Shown piece by piece: positions 46,870 to 58,259 of a stretch of DNA of 64,000 nucleotides (positions are counted from its first letter, which is position 1; every line of letters starts with the position of its first letter). A program made the position numbers and the translations under genes. This stretch comes from Ophioderma brevispina. Taxonomy: Eukaryota > Echinodermata > Ophiuroidea > Amphilepidida > Ophiodermatidae. The notes beneath the pieces are model-generated. The model searched no databases. It was given only the letters and a program-made list of their open reading frames with translations, and had not been told where the DNA came from. Location of the stretch: contig JAMKCH010035789.1 of the NCBI GenBank assembly GCA_023653785.1, positions 1-64,000 of the forward strand. Direction: 5' to 3'.

Positions 46870-47630
46870 TACAATAAATCGTGTCAGTATCAATCGTTGT
46901 GAGTTGTAAGAGTAAGGTGTAAACCTCTGACTGTCCCAAGGTACTCAGGATAAACTTGCTAAATAAGACGTAAATAAATCAAATAATAAATAAAATAATT
47001 ACAATATAACTTTTGTGACATAGGCAATATTGCTCACAGTTACTGTTACTAAATGAAATTCGGATTAACGAAGTGAACTTCTTGGTCGGTCTGCACCATC
47101 CCTTGCCGCTGTTCTACCGCTGTGATAGTTTAACAAAGCTTATTTAAGCACACAATGCTTGCTATACGCGCACGCCACGTCATGGTTATGACGTGAACGA
47201 TTATTAACATTCACTCTTAAATTGGTATAAAGCTAATTTATTTCATGTGACATGTATCTATTCATGTAACCACCCTGTACAGTTACATCCTGCACATCAA
47301 AATGACAATGAGGAAGTAACCCTGAATGTTATGATAGCAGTGTTAAGTGTAGTTGTATGGTATTTTGACGCGTTGTATGACACGAACAATATGCTAATCT
47401 GAATGACTTTCGTATCATTTGATTGTTGAAGGAAATTCACGTGCGAGAAATTTACAACCTGGTGAGTATAAGCTAGTATAGAGTGAGTTGCCAACCTGTG
47501 TTTCAAAGCTTCTGTTCATGCATGAGCGAACCTCATTGAAATGTTGGTTTTAATCAAATTCTATTTGTTAGGGGATTTGTGAAAGGTTGGTATAGGTTTT
47601 GCATAGAGATAATTTGATCTCCCTCCAACA
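46870..47630. other. Intron 1 sequence, no gene seen
   Basis: A short SINE-related fragment (gtgtaaacctctgactgtcc) lies at 46915-46940. Otherwise nothing recognised. Confidence 0.4.
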
Positions 47631-47639
47631 GTGATGAAC

Positions 47640-47860
47640 TCACTCTAGTATTACCAGCCGTGCATTCCAAAGGACGGAATATTTTCATGGTTCGCTTGAC
47701 CAAGTCCATGGGGAGAGCAGAAATGTAGTTTTACTCAATAGATATATAAATTAAATTCAGAATTTAGTATCAGCAGGTTGTCGTACCGGAGTTTGAACTG
47801 TGGACCTTCGGCCCCCCAAAGGGAATATTCTCACCGCTGCGCTACGCTCTCTTCCCTTTA
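47640..47860 (-). repeat. tRNA-headed SINE, partial
   Basis: The minus-strand head has A-box-like GTAGCGCAGCGG (near 47840) and B-box-like AGTTCAAACTCC (near 47785). The ccaaaggacgg block near 47668 matches the SINE at 28.3 kb. Confidence 0.5.
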
Positions 47861-47879
47861 CTGCTCAGTAGGTGATGTA

Positions 47880-48060
47880 ATTTAGCAATACGGCATTGAA
47901 CCGGTGTGAAAGTAGGCCTAATCATAGTCCGCAGGTATCATAGTCCGGGCTCCATAGACGACAACGGAATAAAGCGTGAAAACTAATGTTGTGTGAAGAG
48001 TCAACTGAATCGATTGCCCTATTGTTCACCATTGTTCCCGGACTGTGAGCCCGGATAACT
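47880..48060. repeat. Dispersed repeat family, copy 3 (see 5720-6350)
   Basis: gaaccggtgtgaaa, gacgacaacggaataaagcg and actaatgttgtgtgaagagt match 6205-6320 in order. Confidence 0.55.
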
Positions 48061-48259
48061 ATATCTCCTGCCACACCAGCATTTAGTACATATCGAATTT
48101 GCCTGTTCTTATTAATAAAGGCAGTAAGATCAAGTTTCCCGGTCCAAAGGCTGTCAGTACACTTATCCCTGCGGTGTAGCTTTAAATTTTACTACACTGT
48201 GACATCAAAGTTTGAGTGGAATGATATGAAAGTCCTAATTTTCTTCAAGATAGGCTTAC

Positions 48260-48383
48260 CTCTCTTCGTAGCATTCGTTGTCTTGGTGGTTTTTTTTTCT
48301 GCCTCCACCACCATCACCACACCTGTGAATAAGAGAGCAAGCGAGAAATGGCAGAAGAAGGAACGAATTTTGTAATCTATCAT
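48260..48383 (-). CDS. Exon 1 (signal peptide) of secreted cysteine-rich/lysozyme-like protein
   Basis: Reading down from the ATG at 48383 the frame gives 41 codons plus one base. Residues 1-28 look like a classical signal peptide: charged start MIDYKIR, hydrophobic core FSLALLFTGVVMVV, small residues at the likely cleavage site VEA. A short Lys/Thr-rich linker (EKKTTKTTNATKR) follows. The exon ends AGA-G before a strong donor, GTAAGCC (48259 downward), so the intron is phase 1. The spare G completes a Gly codon with the first two bases of the exon at 36633. No transcript evidence is available, and the start is chosen because it is the only ATG giving a complete signal peptide. An internal acceptor-like site (tattcacag, about 48325) offers an alternative in which this is an internal exon. 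The link to the downstream exons is inferred from phase, strand and order. Confidence 0.5.
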
Positions 48384-48690
48384 GTTGAAAACCCAGGCCG
48401 ACCTTCATGACTGAGTTCCACAACCCCACAAAACACAAACACACGCAACAACAAAAAAAAAACCTGATCCAAATGTTTGAATCGCTGTGCACTCTTCATT
48501 AAGGAATTCGTGAATGAATATGAAAAGGGTAACCTTCAGGAGTAATAGGCCTACTACCACTTTAATATACAAGACCAAAGTCAACGGTGTATGTGGTGAT
48601 ATGTGTACCCGGATGTGTACGTGTACCTGTATTCGGTTAAATTTTGGTAGCTTGAAAAAAAAAAATTATTGTGCAAATAAATGCATTTTT

Positions 48691-50047
48691 GTCCCCGCCG
48701 ACGAAGTTCGGGAGGGACTATAACATGGGCTCCTTCGGTAGTAATGTCCGTATTCCGTCAAAATGTTAACCCTGGAACATTTGGGCAGATCTTTTTTTCT
48801 GGATGAGCAGAGAGTATCCAAAATTTGGTATATTGTAGAAGGGGAAACCCCCTACTTACCATGTAATTCATTCCCCCCACCAGGGTCTTCCCCTGGGTCT
48901 GTCAGGGGGTAGGGGATGTCGGTAATGTCCGTTGGTCCGTGATAAAAATGTTAACCCTGGAACAGGGCATATCTTTTTTTGGCTGGTGAGCTAGAGTACC
49001 AAAATTTGGTAATTGTAGAAGGGGAAACCCCCTATCTACCATGTAATGCATTTCCCCAGGTTTCCCTGGGTCTGTCAGGGGGTAGGGGATGTCGTATGTC
49101 CGTATGTCCGTGATAAAATTTAACCCACCTGGAACATTTGGGCCTATCTTTTTTCTGGATGAGGTAGATTATCCAAAATTTGGTATATTGTAGAAGGGGA
49201 AACCCCCTACTTACCATCTAAATGCTTGCCCCAGGGCTTCCCCGGGCCTGTCAGGGGGTAGGGGAAAAAAGGTCAATATTGGGCACAGAAAATGTCAATT
49301 TGGCCATATTGTGCTAAAACGATTTATCTGGAGTTCCGTTATGGGCTACGATGATATCTTGGTGAAAAGAAGCGGTTTGATGAGTTTCTGCGACCTGATT
49401 ATATTTTTGGGCGTAAAATATGCTAATTCAGTATCTAATTTGCACAATTATGAAGATTTTTTTCCCGCAAGGCTGTGTACAAGTTTTCTGGAGTTCCGTA
49501 AGGCGTATAAGATTTAACTTGGTGGAAGGAAGCGAACTGAGGAGTTCTTGACCGATTAGATTTTGCGGGGCATATTTCGGGCAAATTAAATATGCAAATG
49601 AGCTAATAAAAATATGCAAATCAGTGGTATTGCTAGTGGGTAGCAAGTATACCACAACAAAGGTATTAAATATGTGTACCTCATGTTTTCATTGAAGGTT
49701 TTTTTAGTTCTGGTTGGCATGTGGGCAGTCTTTTGGGTTGCCAGCCTGTTTTAGATTTCTTGTAAAATGTGAAAATACGTAAAATTCAGTGTTTCGCACC
49801 TTTCCAGACCCCGTACAGGGCCCAAATTTAAAATGTGTTACATATTTTTTCAAAAAAAGTGTTTGCCCAATTGAATAAATGATCATATTTTTACTAAATT
49901 TAGTGAATTTAAGGGGGATTTGTGCAGATTAATTTTCAGATTTCTTGATGTCATTTCCCAAAGGTACCAGTTTTGGGATTCGTATTGTACCCTTCATACA
50001 TTGCAGTTGCATTTTTGCTTGTTAGGATCGCGAAATTCGGCGGGGAC
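48691..50047. mobile_element. 1.36-kb element with GTCCCCGCCGA ends
   Basis: The left end GTCCCCGCCGACGAAGTTCG (48691) and right end cgaaattcggcggggac (to 50047) are inverted for at least 11 bp. Inside are three tandem units of about 175 bp (from about 48740, 48915 and 49090, each with ttaaccctggaac, tttggtatattgtagaagggg and ctgtcagggggtagggg). These are followed by a second duplication (about 49325 and 49485, tctggagttccgt). No transposase is present. I recall similar GTCCCCGCCGACGAAG ends in repeats of other marine invertebrates. Confidence 0.6.
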
Positions 50048-50099
50048 AAATTTTACGCATCTCGTAAATACTAGTTCGCCTTGTTTCGCATGGAAATTA

Positions 50100-50690
50100 T
50101 TGTTTAATAATTAACATCCTTAGCATTATACCTACTCTGAAGAGTGTCGGTCATTACAGAAGACTTTTACGGTTCTAGCTTGTTCTTCTCATAAATTGAT
50201 ATGATCAATTTGCTTTAATGTTAGGGGGACCCTATGAGATTGGTTTGATGGCCTCAAGAATGCAATTCGGCGCTTTCCACCACGGTGACAGTTGGACCGC
50301 GCCACTCCATTCACAGGAGACTGAAAAGAGTGCAAAGAATTTGCAAAAACTATAGAAAGAAATTCACGTATTGACCCACATCTTACATACCGAGAACCTG
50401 AACTACCAGGACTCGCTAGGGGTATGGAACGCCGTTTGTTTAAAGATTTTAGTTTGTATATATCATTATATGCGAACATATAAACAAATATAGGCAAACA
50501 TACATGCAAAGTGTATACGAACAAAACTACACAATCACACACACACACACACACACACACCGCAAAAAGTGAGGTAGCGGGATTTTTGTTGCCAGATCTA
50601 GGAGCAATTTTCCACTAAACCAAGGCAAGGGTCCGCTCCTGATTTTTTGTCAGGTGGGTTTTTAAGGTCTAAGGGATGTTAGGGATATAT
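50100..50690. other. Mixed sequence with CA run and repeat fragment
   Basis: A CA microsatellite at 50536-50560 and a fragment of the ggggtccgctcc family at 50595-50680. The minus-strand 123-codon frame here begins with a Val/Cys run from the microsatellite and is not convincing. Confidence 0.45.
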
Positions 50691-50695
50691 ATGAG

Positions 50696-50827
50696 GATCC
50701 AATACCCGATGATCGCAAGTGAGGGTATGCCGTGAAACTTTGAGCAACGGTTGCCTTTATAGACCTCTGGAAAGGCAATACTCTGAGTTTCACGGAATAC
50801 CCTCACTTACGATCACTGGGTATCCAA
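50696..50827. repeat. Long hairpin
   Basis: Arms 50696-50757 and 50771-50827 are imperfect complements: ggatccaatacccgatgatc, aagtgagggtatgccgtgaa and their counterparts. Confidence 0.7.
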
Positions 50828-50903
50828 TCTTCAGACGGATGATGTTTCTTAGTCGTATCTTAACCAAAAGACATGTATGTATATACATGCTATGGTGTCA
50901 CAT

Positions 50904-53195
50904 CTAAGACATTCCCAGAACTTGTCTGTACTGGTCCGCATAGAGTCGAGAGTGCTCAACCACTACAGGTGGGGGCGTAATATGACATAACAGTATTATG
51001 ATGTGGAAGGCAGTAGCGGTGGTCTTGGCTTCGCTCAGCTTCAGTCTCCAGGTCTTGAGATATGCTGAAAGTAGGGCCATATCTGCAGTAAGTGTACTTT
51101 CTACTTCTGTCCAGCTGCTGTCCGCGTGGAGAAGGGCAAGATCGTCGGTGTAGCCATATTTTCTAGATGTTGTTTTAGGTAGATCGCTGATATACAAGTT
51201 GAACAGCATGGGAGCCAGTACAGATCCTTGTGGTACTCCGTTCCTCAGACGACGCAGACGACTACCCTGCCCATCAGTGGTCTTGAGAATAAAGCTACGG
51301 TTTTCAAGCATCTTACATATGTGACCTGCTCCCACGAAACCCGGATAAAGTCGGAAAATTTTCATTTTGAGATATGTGCAGATCTGAAATGCTGAGAAAA
51401 CAAGCTTTAAAATGATGTATAACATGTAAACATTGCATTTCCTTTTATCCATCAAAAAATCAATATATGCCTTGAAATTCTTTTGTTTTCTATTGATTTT
51501 ACACAAGTTTATTGATCTTTTCTCCTAAAGTACTCTGGCGACTGTGTCCTGGTTTTTTGGGAGCAGGTCACATATGAATTGTACAAGGTGTCGATCCGGG
51601 ATGGTCCTGAGAAGCTTGAGTGTCAGGCCCTGGTGTCACACGGTGTCGTATGCTGCAGTAAGGTCCACCAAGACAGTGGACAGTGCTCCGGCCACTGCGA
51701 AATCCTGCTTGTTCGTCAGGCAGATGGGGTTCGACGACGGGCTCCAGCCGGGCCAGGATCATCCTCTCAAGGAGTTTGAAGGAGACACACAGTAGTGATA
51801 TTGGGCGGTAGTTCTTAGGGTTGTCGACAGGCTTGTTTGGTTTGGGGAGTGCGTTGATAGTAGCCCTCCTTCAGATCTTGGGTAAGGACTGGTTGGTAAG
51901 GCAACATGTGTAGAACTCCTGGAGCCATTGAAGACATCGTGGGCCGCATTGCGTCACGAACTCCGCTGGTATGTTATCAGGCCCCTAGGCCTTCCACTCT
52001 TTAGTTGGCTGATAGCAGAGGTAAGCTCATCTAGTGAGAAGGATGTTGAAAGTGACCCGTCCACGCCGGGGGCTCGACGAAGTTTTGTGATCTCTTTTTC
52101 GACCATTTGCGAGGAGTTGCTCAGCAATTGAGTTGGCAGTCACTGGACATTTCGATGGTTTGGAAATTCTGCCGGTGAGGCGGTAAATAGTCTTCCAGGC
52201 CTTCCTGCTGGAGTGAGTGAAGTCGATTCCTTGGACCGTCTCCTCCCAGCGCTCACGGCGTTTCCTGTCCAAGCAGTTTGTCAGATCTGAAGTCTTGGAT
52301 GACGCTTCTTCCCCGGGTTCAGAATTCTGGAAATCATTGTAAAGAGTATCGCATTCCTCATCCCAGGATGGGATATAACTGCGACGACAGCCACGTGGGA
52401 TGGTCTTCTTTGCTATATTAATAAAGAGTTTACACAGTGCTCTGTAAGAATTGCCCAGGTTGGAGGAGGTTGGTGTCGGGAGGTTGGGCACTTCTGAATC
52501 TACCAGGCTCTTAAACTGGTCCCCAGTCTGCCTTCCATCTTTTCACTGGCTTTGTTGGTACAGGCTTAGCAAGGCTCTCCTGAGCGGTCTGTGTTGGGAC
52601 TTCGGAAAGCGGTCGAGAACAGTACGGTGAACAGAGATGGTGTCCATGTTTGCAAAAGTAAGGTCGGGATTTGTAGTTGTATTCCACCTTCTAGAGTAGA
52701 AACTGTCTGGTTGCTTGGAGTCGTGCAAAAGTTGTACTCCGGATTTGGAAGCCCATCCTCTAGGGTAGCTCCGTCAGGGTTGGTATTCCTTTAACCCCAG
52801 GTAATGCTATGACTGTTAAAGTCACCAGCGTAAATGCAAGGTGCACCATAAGTGGGTAGAGAATCTGCTTGAAGCCGATAGTTAGGTGGCTTGTAGACAT
52901 TGGTGACATGAACATCTGCAATTTGGGTTGTTGCCCATTCCAGGGTGGAGTCTGCAGGTGAGGTTGCAATTTGTTTGGGCTGAGTTACTAGCAAAGGTGG
53001 CAATCCCATGGGTAGCGCTTTCCGTGTGTGCAGCTAGAGTGTAGCCGCAAATGTTCAGAATGGAACTGTCAGTAGCGTGTGTCTCTTGGAGGAGAATCGC
53101 AGTGACTTTATGCGTTTGTGTAAGGTGTTCGATGATGTTGATCTTTGCCATAGTGAGACCTTCCACGTTCAGTTGGAGCACTGAACGAGTCAATA
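50904..53195 (-). pseudogene. Jockey-like LINE (APE endonuclease plus RT), decayed
   Basis: Read from the right, the frames give an endonuclease start (MTRSVLQLNVEGLTMAKINI, LLQETHA with the catalytic Glu, GIATFASNSAQ), a linker (RKAWKTIYRLTGRISKP), then RT: LARLEPVVEPHLPDEQAGFR, VDLTAAYDTV (motif A), NGVPQGSVLAPMLFNLYISD and YTDDLALLHAD (YxDD) and RLYADQYRQVLGM, where it ends abruptly. The endonuclease-to-RT order and motifs fit APE-type LINEs of the jockey group. Breaks include a stop in place of Trp after motif A and a 253-bp insertion at 51320-51572. Confidence 0.65.
51320..51572. mobile_element. 253-bp MITE with TA duplication inside the LINE RT
   Basis: Inverted ends TGTGACCTGCTCCCA and its complement are flanked by TA (51318-51319 and 51573-51574). 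Excising the element plus one TA restores a continuous RT frame (LVQFICKMLENRSF). Confidence 0.7.
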
Positions 53196-53376
53196 TTCAT
53201 GTAATATAGTCTGGGGCCAAAACTAAAAACCCCAAAATAGCGTCCGTACAATTATTTTTGGCTGTTTCTACATCCTGAAGACCTACTGATTGAGAAACTG
53301 AGGGGTGCCAAAATTACATCCTTGAGCATTTTGAAATATCCAAGAACAACCTTCCACGTTCAGTTGGAGCACTGAG
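53156..53376. repeat. 26-bp duplication of the LINE start flanking about 165 bp
   Basis: ccttccacgttcagttggag plus cactga occurs at about 53160 and about 53350. The sequence between is unrelated to the LINE. Confidence 0.6.
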
Positions 53377-53504
53377 ATGCCATCTGACTTGACATCCGGT
53401 GATGCCTGCCCTAATGAGGGCACGTGTTCCAGACTGGCATGTACATGCTATGACAAGCTAGGAACAGAGTAGGCTTCAGCAATCCTCGGATTTCATGTCT
53501 TTAC

Positions 53505-53700
53505 AGGATCTGTTATGAGTGGCAAGTTTGCTGGTGGAACGAAAGAAGGATGCTTCAAGATCTTCCAATCCTATGATGATAATGGAATTCTGGATGCACT
53601 GTCATCACTTGGACAAAGTGAGAATCATCCAAATCAAGCAAGACATATGTTCCCAGCTAGAAAGGTTTGTGTGCCTGTTATACAAATCCAAAAATGTATA
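53505..53700 (+). pseudogene. Fragment of a repetitive transposon-associated ORF
   Basis: After acceptor-like tctttacag the frames read MSGKFAGGTKEGCFKIFQSY and ILDALSSLGQ, then, one frame over, ICSQLERFVCLLYKSKNV. I recall this GKF...GT...CF...LERFVC-LYKSK arrangement from multicopy invertebrate ORFs linked to transposons. The function is unknown. The frameshift marks it as dead. Confidence 0.4.
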
Positions 53701-53928
53701 GTTTGTTCACCTCCTACCTTTATTAAGAGAGATATGGCCAAAAATGTCAAAAGGTCAACGCACTCTTAGAAGAGGTCAAATTCGCTAAAATGGTCAACAT
53801 TGTCCGATTTAAATGATATTAGTGTTTAATGATATGTTTTCCTGCATGCAAAATTCAACTAAGCAACTTTCAATACCAAAAACTATAGCTCTGACCTTGA
53901 AATTTCAAAATGGCTGCCACACACACAC

Positions 53929-54249
53929 AATTTTAATAATCAATGGTACACGTAACCTTGCTTGCTTTCACAGTATAAACTACTGGGTGTCATATCCATC
54001 TGATGGAAAGTCTGAATCACTGTTACAATCATAGTCAGATGCCTCAATATTACTTATTCTGTGCAGACATTGAGATTTTGAATCTAGCGTACTAGTAAAC
54101 ATTGCACTCTCGTAAACTCCAACCATGATGCAGAGGTGATAATGGGGCATCTGGGTTCATAAAATTTAACATGATGAATGCGCGTTTAATAGTTGGTCTG
54201 TTACCTTGAAATTATGTGAATCAGTGTGCAGATGGAATTTTGAGAGTGG

Positions 54250-54293
<44 letters not shown>

Positions 54294-56100
54294 GGGGGGG
54301 GGGGGGGCACACTTGTATTCCAAAGCGGATATCATGCTCGCGCGTGGCCTCTGAAACATACCAAAAGGCGCATTTTCACTTGCCAAGAAAAACACCCAAA
54401 GCTAGTTTTTGGTGGATTTTGCAACCCTAAACAGGTATTTTGGTTTGATTTTGCTGCCCAAAACAAGTACTTTGGTTTAAGTTTACTATCCTAAACAAGT
54501 AATTTGCCTGACGTTTTAAAAATCATCCCTAAACAAGTATTTTTATATAATTTTGCTACCCTAAACGAGTATGTTTATATAATGTGCATGTGACCATACA
54601 ATGACCAGGCTATAGTCTCTTATTGTACTCTGCACCGATAAAGGAAATATCTTTCATATAAGTTTTCGTGTATTTTAATCCACTGTAAAAGTAACAATTT
54701 GCGCACATCACTGCTTTAAATTTCAAAGAAGGTCTAATAGACTTATATTAGGGATAGAAATTCATATCTAGCGCCTAATAACTTTAAAATGAAATCCAAT
54801 ATCGTTTAAATTTGAAGTCTTTTTAAAGTTTTGTCCCTCTTTTGAATTAATGGGTCTCGTCGTAATTTACAGTTCAGATTAGCATCCGGAAATCTACCTA
54901 TAATAAACCCAAATGGTGTTATTTTTTAAAGTCATATTTTGGTAGCTGGCAAATATTCATAATTACTGGTTTTAATCAATATTTTTTAATGACACTCCCG
55001 TTGGTGGGGACCCACAATAATTATAATTAACATGGTGGTGGATTTAAGTTTTTGTTTCATGAAAAGATGCGTGCAGGAAGCATTCCAGGAAGCAATTCTG
55101 CTAACAAATTACCGTAAATTTACAATATACTGCAAAACATGATTTAACCCTCGTCTTACCAAGGGGGTGGGGTAGTTCGGTCACGTTTGTGACCATCAGA
55201 AGGTCACACACGTGACCAAACTTTTGGGGGCAACCATGACAAAATAACCAATCTACCAAAAGTGGAAACATTATTTTTGGTTAGGTTTGGACTGAAGGTT
55301 ATTAATAATGTAAAAAGTAATAACAGATTGGTTATGTTGACAAAACAGCATTGGGTTGAAAGTAAAAAAATCGCCGGTTTTTGGTCACAAACGTGACCGA
55401 AGAATGGCCCATGAATATTCCCTTTATCAAGGCAGAGTACAACAAGAGATTATAGTCTGTTCATTTTATGGTTACAGGCACATATAAAAATACTCGTTTA
55501 GGGTAGCAAAATTATTTTTAAAAAATACTTGTTTAAGGAGGAATTTTAAAAATTCATGCAAATTACTTGTTTAGGGTAGTACATTTAAACCAAAGTACTT
55601 GTTTATGGTAGCAAAAGCAAACCCAAATAGATGTTTAGGTTTGCAAAATCAACCAAATACTTAAGTGTTTTTCTTGCCAAGTGAAAATAGGGCTACGCGT
55701 TATGGTAGGCCTATGTTTCGGGAGGCCATGCACGAGCATGATATCCACTTTGGAACACAAGTGCCCCCCCCCCGTTTACCATCAAATAGCCGAAGACCGA
55801 GCTCCCTAGTGATGGGACGCAATGAAGAAATCCACTAGCAGAATTCCCCCCGCACACTGATTGACATAATTAAGTAACCAGAGCCCACTATTAAACGGGC
55901 ATTCCTCATGCTGAATTTTATGAACCCAGATGCTCCATTATCACCTCTGCATCATGGTGGGAGGTTACGAGAGTACGCTAGATTCAAAATCTGACTGTGA
56001 ATGTAACAGTGATTCAGATTTTGCATCAGATGGATATGACACCCAGTAGTTTATACTGCGCAAGCAAGCATGGTTACGTGTACCATTGATTATTAAAATT
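53929..56100. mobile_element. 2.17-kb foldback element with about 700-bp arms
   Basis: Arms 53929-54652 and 55418-56100 are inverted copies beginning AATTTTAATAATCAATGGTA. They share gatgcagaggtgataatggg-type, catgctcg and ttcacttgccaagaaaaac blocks. Each arm holds about five units of a roughly 36-bp repeat with cctaaacaagta. The left arm carries an A38-G17 tract (54252-54307). The right arm has only a C tract (55764-55774). The loop is 765 bp and contains a nested small element (55176-55401). No gene. Confidence 0.75.
55176..55401. mobile_element. 226-bp MITE in the foldback loop
   Basis: 19-bp inverted ends TTCGGTCACGTTTGTGACC (55176-55194) and the complement (55383-55401). The end itself is palindromic (ggtcac...gtgacc). 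Confidence 0.65.
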
Positions 56101-56468
56101 TAAATCGGTGCAGTATTACTGCACCGATTTTTGACCCCTGTATTATGAATTTTGCCCCCTCCTGGATTCCGCCCACACTTTCACGAGGGGCACCCCCGCT
56201 AAATTTGTTCATTAACCTTCATAGAAGACAAAAAACTGAGAAATGATGCTCTGCTCCCCACGGTCACGGAATTGCTCCAAATGACACAACTATTACCAGC
56301 TTTTAAGCTAGTCCAGCAATCTTTTTTTTTTTTATTCCAACAGACTAAGACGGTAAATCCAAGATGGCCGTCAAAAAAGGAAAAAATTCAGTACAAGTAC
56401 TAAAATTCGTACATATATCACTATTAGAAGATTGTCATGATTTGATCAACATAATACATCATTAGGCT

Positions 56469-57399
56469 AATAGACCATTTGCACGATCCCCGAAATGCAT
56501 CTCGTATTGTGCCCATTCCATCCGGAACTTGTACTAGAGTTCATGTTTACAAAAAAAAATCTTGTTCGTTCGCGTCGCCGAAGAGTGCCTAAAATTACAG
56601 AGTTGAGTTGAGTTGAGTTAAATCTTTATTAATGTCACACTCACATAAAAAAGTGACAAGCCAATTCTGGCTTACGAGTGACAATACATTTATTTAAAAA
56701 TACATCTACATGTACATATTAAAAAACGTTTACACATAGACATCAAACAATATCATAACTATTCAAATACATAAAAAGATATTTAAATTTTTAAAATTTC
56801 ATGTGGATTTCGTCATAAGTAAACGACGACAGGCAAGAATATTATTGGCAAATTTAGCAACCTGGCGACCACAGTCACCATTGCTTAAAGACATTAAAAA
56901 ATAAATTTATCATGATCTGTAAGACTTTGAAATGTTGGGTTTTTGCTATTAATTTTGCTATACAGCTGAGCTCTACCTTCATTGTATTGGGGACACAATA
57001 TAAAACAATGAAACTCATCCTCAATACCATTATCACAAATTTTGCACGTTCTCTCATTAAGAGGAATATTATTATATCTAACTATTTCGATACCAATTAC
57101 AATAAAAAGTACCTTTTCATGTGAAGTTAATCTTACAAAAATGTAGAAGAATATCAAAGGAACAAAAAACAATCGAGGCACTGGTGTTGGAATTCACGAC
57201 AAAAGTGATATTTTCGACCGTAACTGTGCCCTACTTGTAACGATTACACATAGTGCAACGTCACAGATAGTGTAAGTTTTCTGGTATTTTCTTTACGCTC
57301 GTAACGGTATGTTTTTAGTCACTTGAGGCTGGTGCAAGCTCCCGGATGGAAATGAGCACAATACGAGATGCATTATGGGGATCGTGCAAATGGTCTATT
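56469..57399. mobile_element. MITE with about 65-bp inverted ends, carrying a LINE fragment
   Basis: aatagaccatttgcacgatc (56469) and its complement (to 57399) extend inward through atgcatctcgtattgtgc and catccgg. A minus-strand LINE 3' fragment occupies 56597-57181. Confidence 0.65.
56597..57181 (-). pseudogene. LINE 3' fragment with zinc-ribbon C-terminus and CAACT tail
   Basis: The minus-strand frame ending near 56894 reads NNIPLNERTCKICDNGIEDE followed by FHCFILCPQYNEGR. This Cys-x2-Cys...His...Cys finger is typical of the end of many LINE RT proteins. Downstream the 3' UTR runs to an AACTC-type tandem tail (56597-56617). It is 5' truncated. Confidence 0.6.
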
Positions 57400-57404
57400 G
57401 AGAG

Positions 57405-58255
57405 CTCAAATTGAATTGTTCTGTTACAGTAAGGAGCTTCAAATTTAATATGGCGGCCAATTTACTGGACACAGGCAATAAAAAAGATGATTTGAGCACA
57501 ATTCACATGGGTTTTTTGTAATATCCTTCTAACCACTGAAAATTGACCTGTAATACCTTATCTCCCGATTTATCTTAATTTCTTGTGATTTTTGTGAAAT
57601 CAAGATGGCTGCCATCAAATTAGCACATTTCCAAATATTTTCAAGAAGATCAGTTAAAAATTAATAATTTAAGCCAAAAGAGCATTTAACAAATATGTCT
57701 TCAATAGAGGGAACTCACTCATGCATAACCTATAACAAAAGGTGTTAGTTCCCGTAGCATTCGTCATTCAGATCAATTTAATACCCGGCCTCAAAGTACT
57801 TGTGCTATTCAAAGTGTGACCCATACTTTTATGCATATACATATCCAACATGCATTTCGTTCTTTAGATTTAGAAAGTCTCCAGAAATTTGGAATGGACT
57901 TTGCCATTCCCGGCAAGATGGCCGCTAATCCGAAAGGTGGAAGACCTCTATTTGCAAAGAGTAGCCATCTTAATACCTAATATAGCTGTGCATTCAATAT
58001 GGATAACGCAACTAATAAGTTACACCCTTATTTATATTTATAGTAGAAGATCAGCCTGTAGGTCCCGTGACCAAATTCTGGAAACAAAGGTTTGAAAGTG
58101 TTTTGGGGTTCCCTGATGGATACTGAACATTTTTGACTTGGACTTGCCGCTTGAAAGTCCTGGGCATTTTTGGGAGGGGTCATCAAAGGTCAAATAGGGG
58201 TCAAAATTGAAAAATGCCCAAATTGTGTCAAATTTGGTATCAAATTATTCGTCTG
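57405..58255. other. No gene recognised
   Basis: Contains aatggcggcc- and agatggctgcc-type phrases common to the repeat families around it, but no boundaries could be set. Confidence 0.35.
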
Positions 58256-58259
58256 GTCA

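Larger units (their letters stand above)
53685..56330. repeat. Dispersed repeat family, copy A, interrupted by foldback
   Basis: The left part (53685-53928: aaaatgtatagtttgttcac, cctttattaagagagata, ggtcaaattcgctaaaa, caaaatggctgccacacac) and right part (56101-56330: atcggtgcagtatta, ttccgcccacactttcacga, cacggtcacggaattgctcc) both match copy B at 58260-58850. In copy B the two parts are joined through aatcggtgcagtatta without the 2.17-kb foldback. Confidence 0.7.

Noticed and set aside
54252..54307. Poly(A) tail of a retrogene insertion
   Set aside because: The A run passes directly into a G run inside a foldback arm whose partner arm has a matching C tract, so it is an expanded homopolymer.
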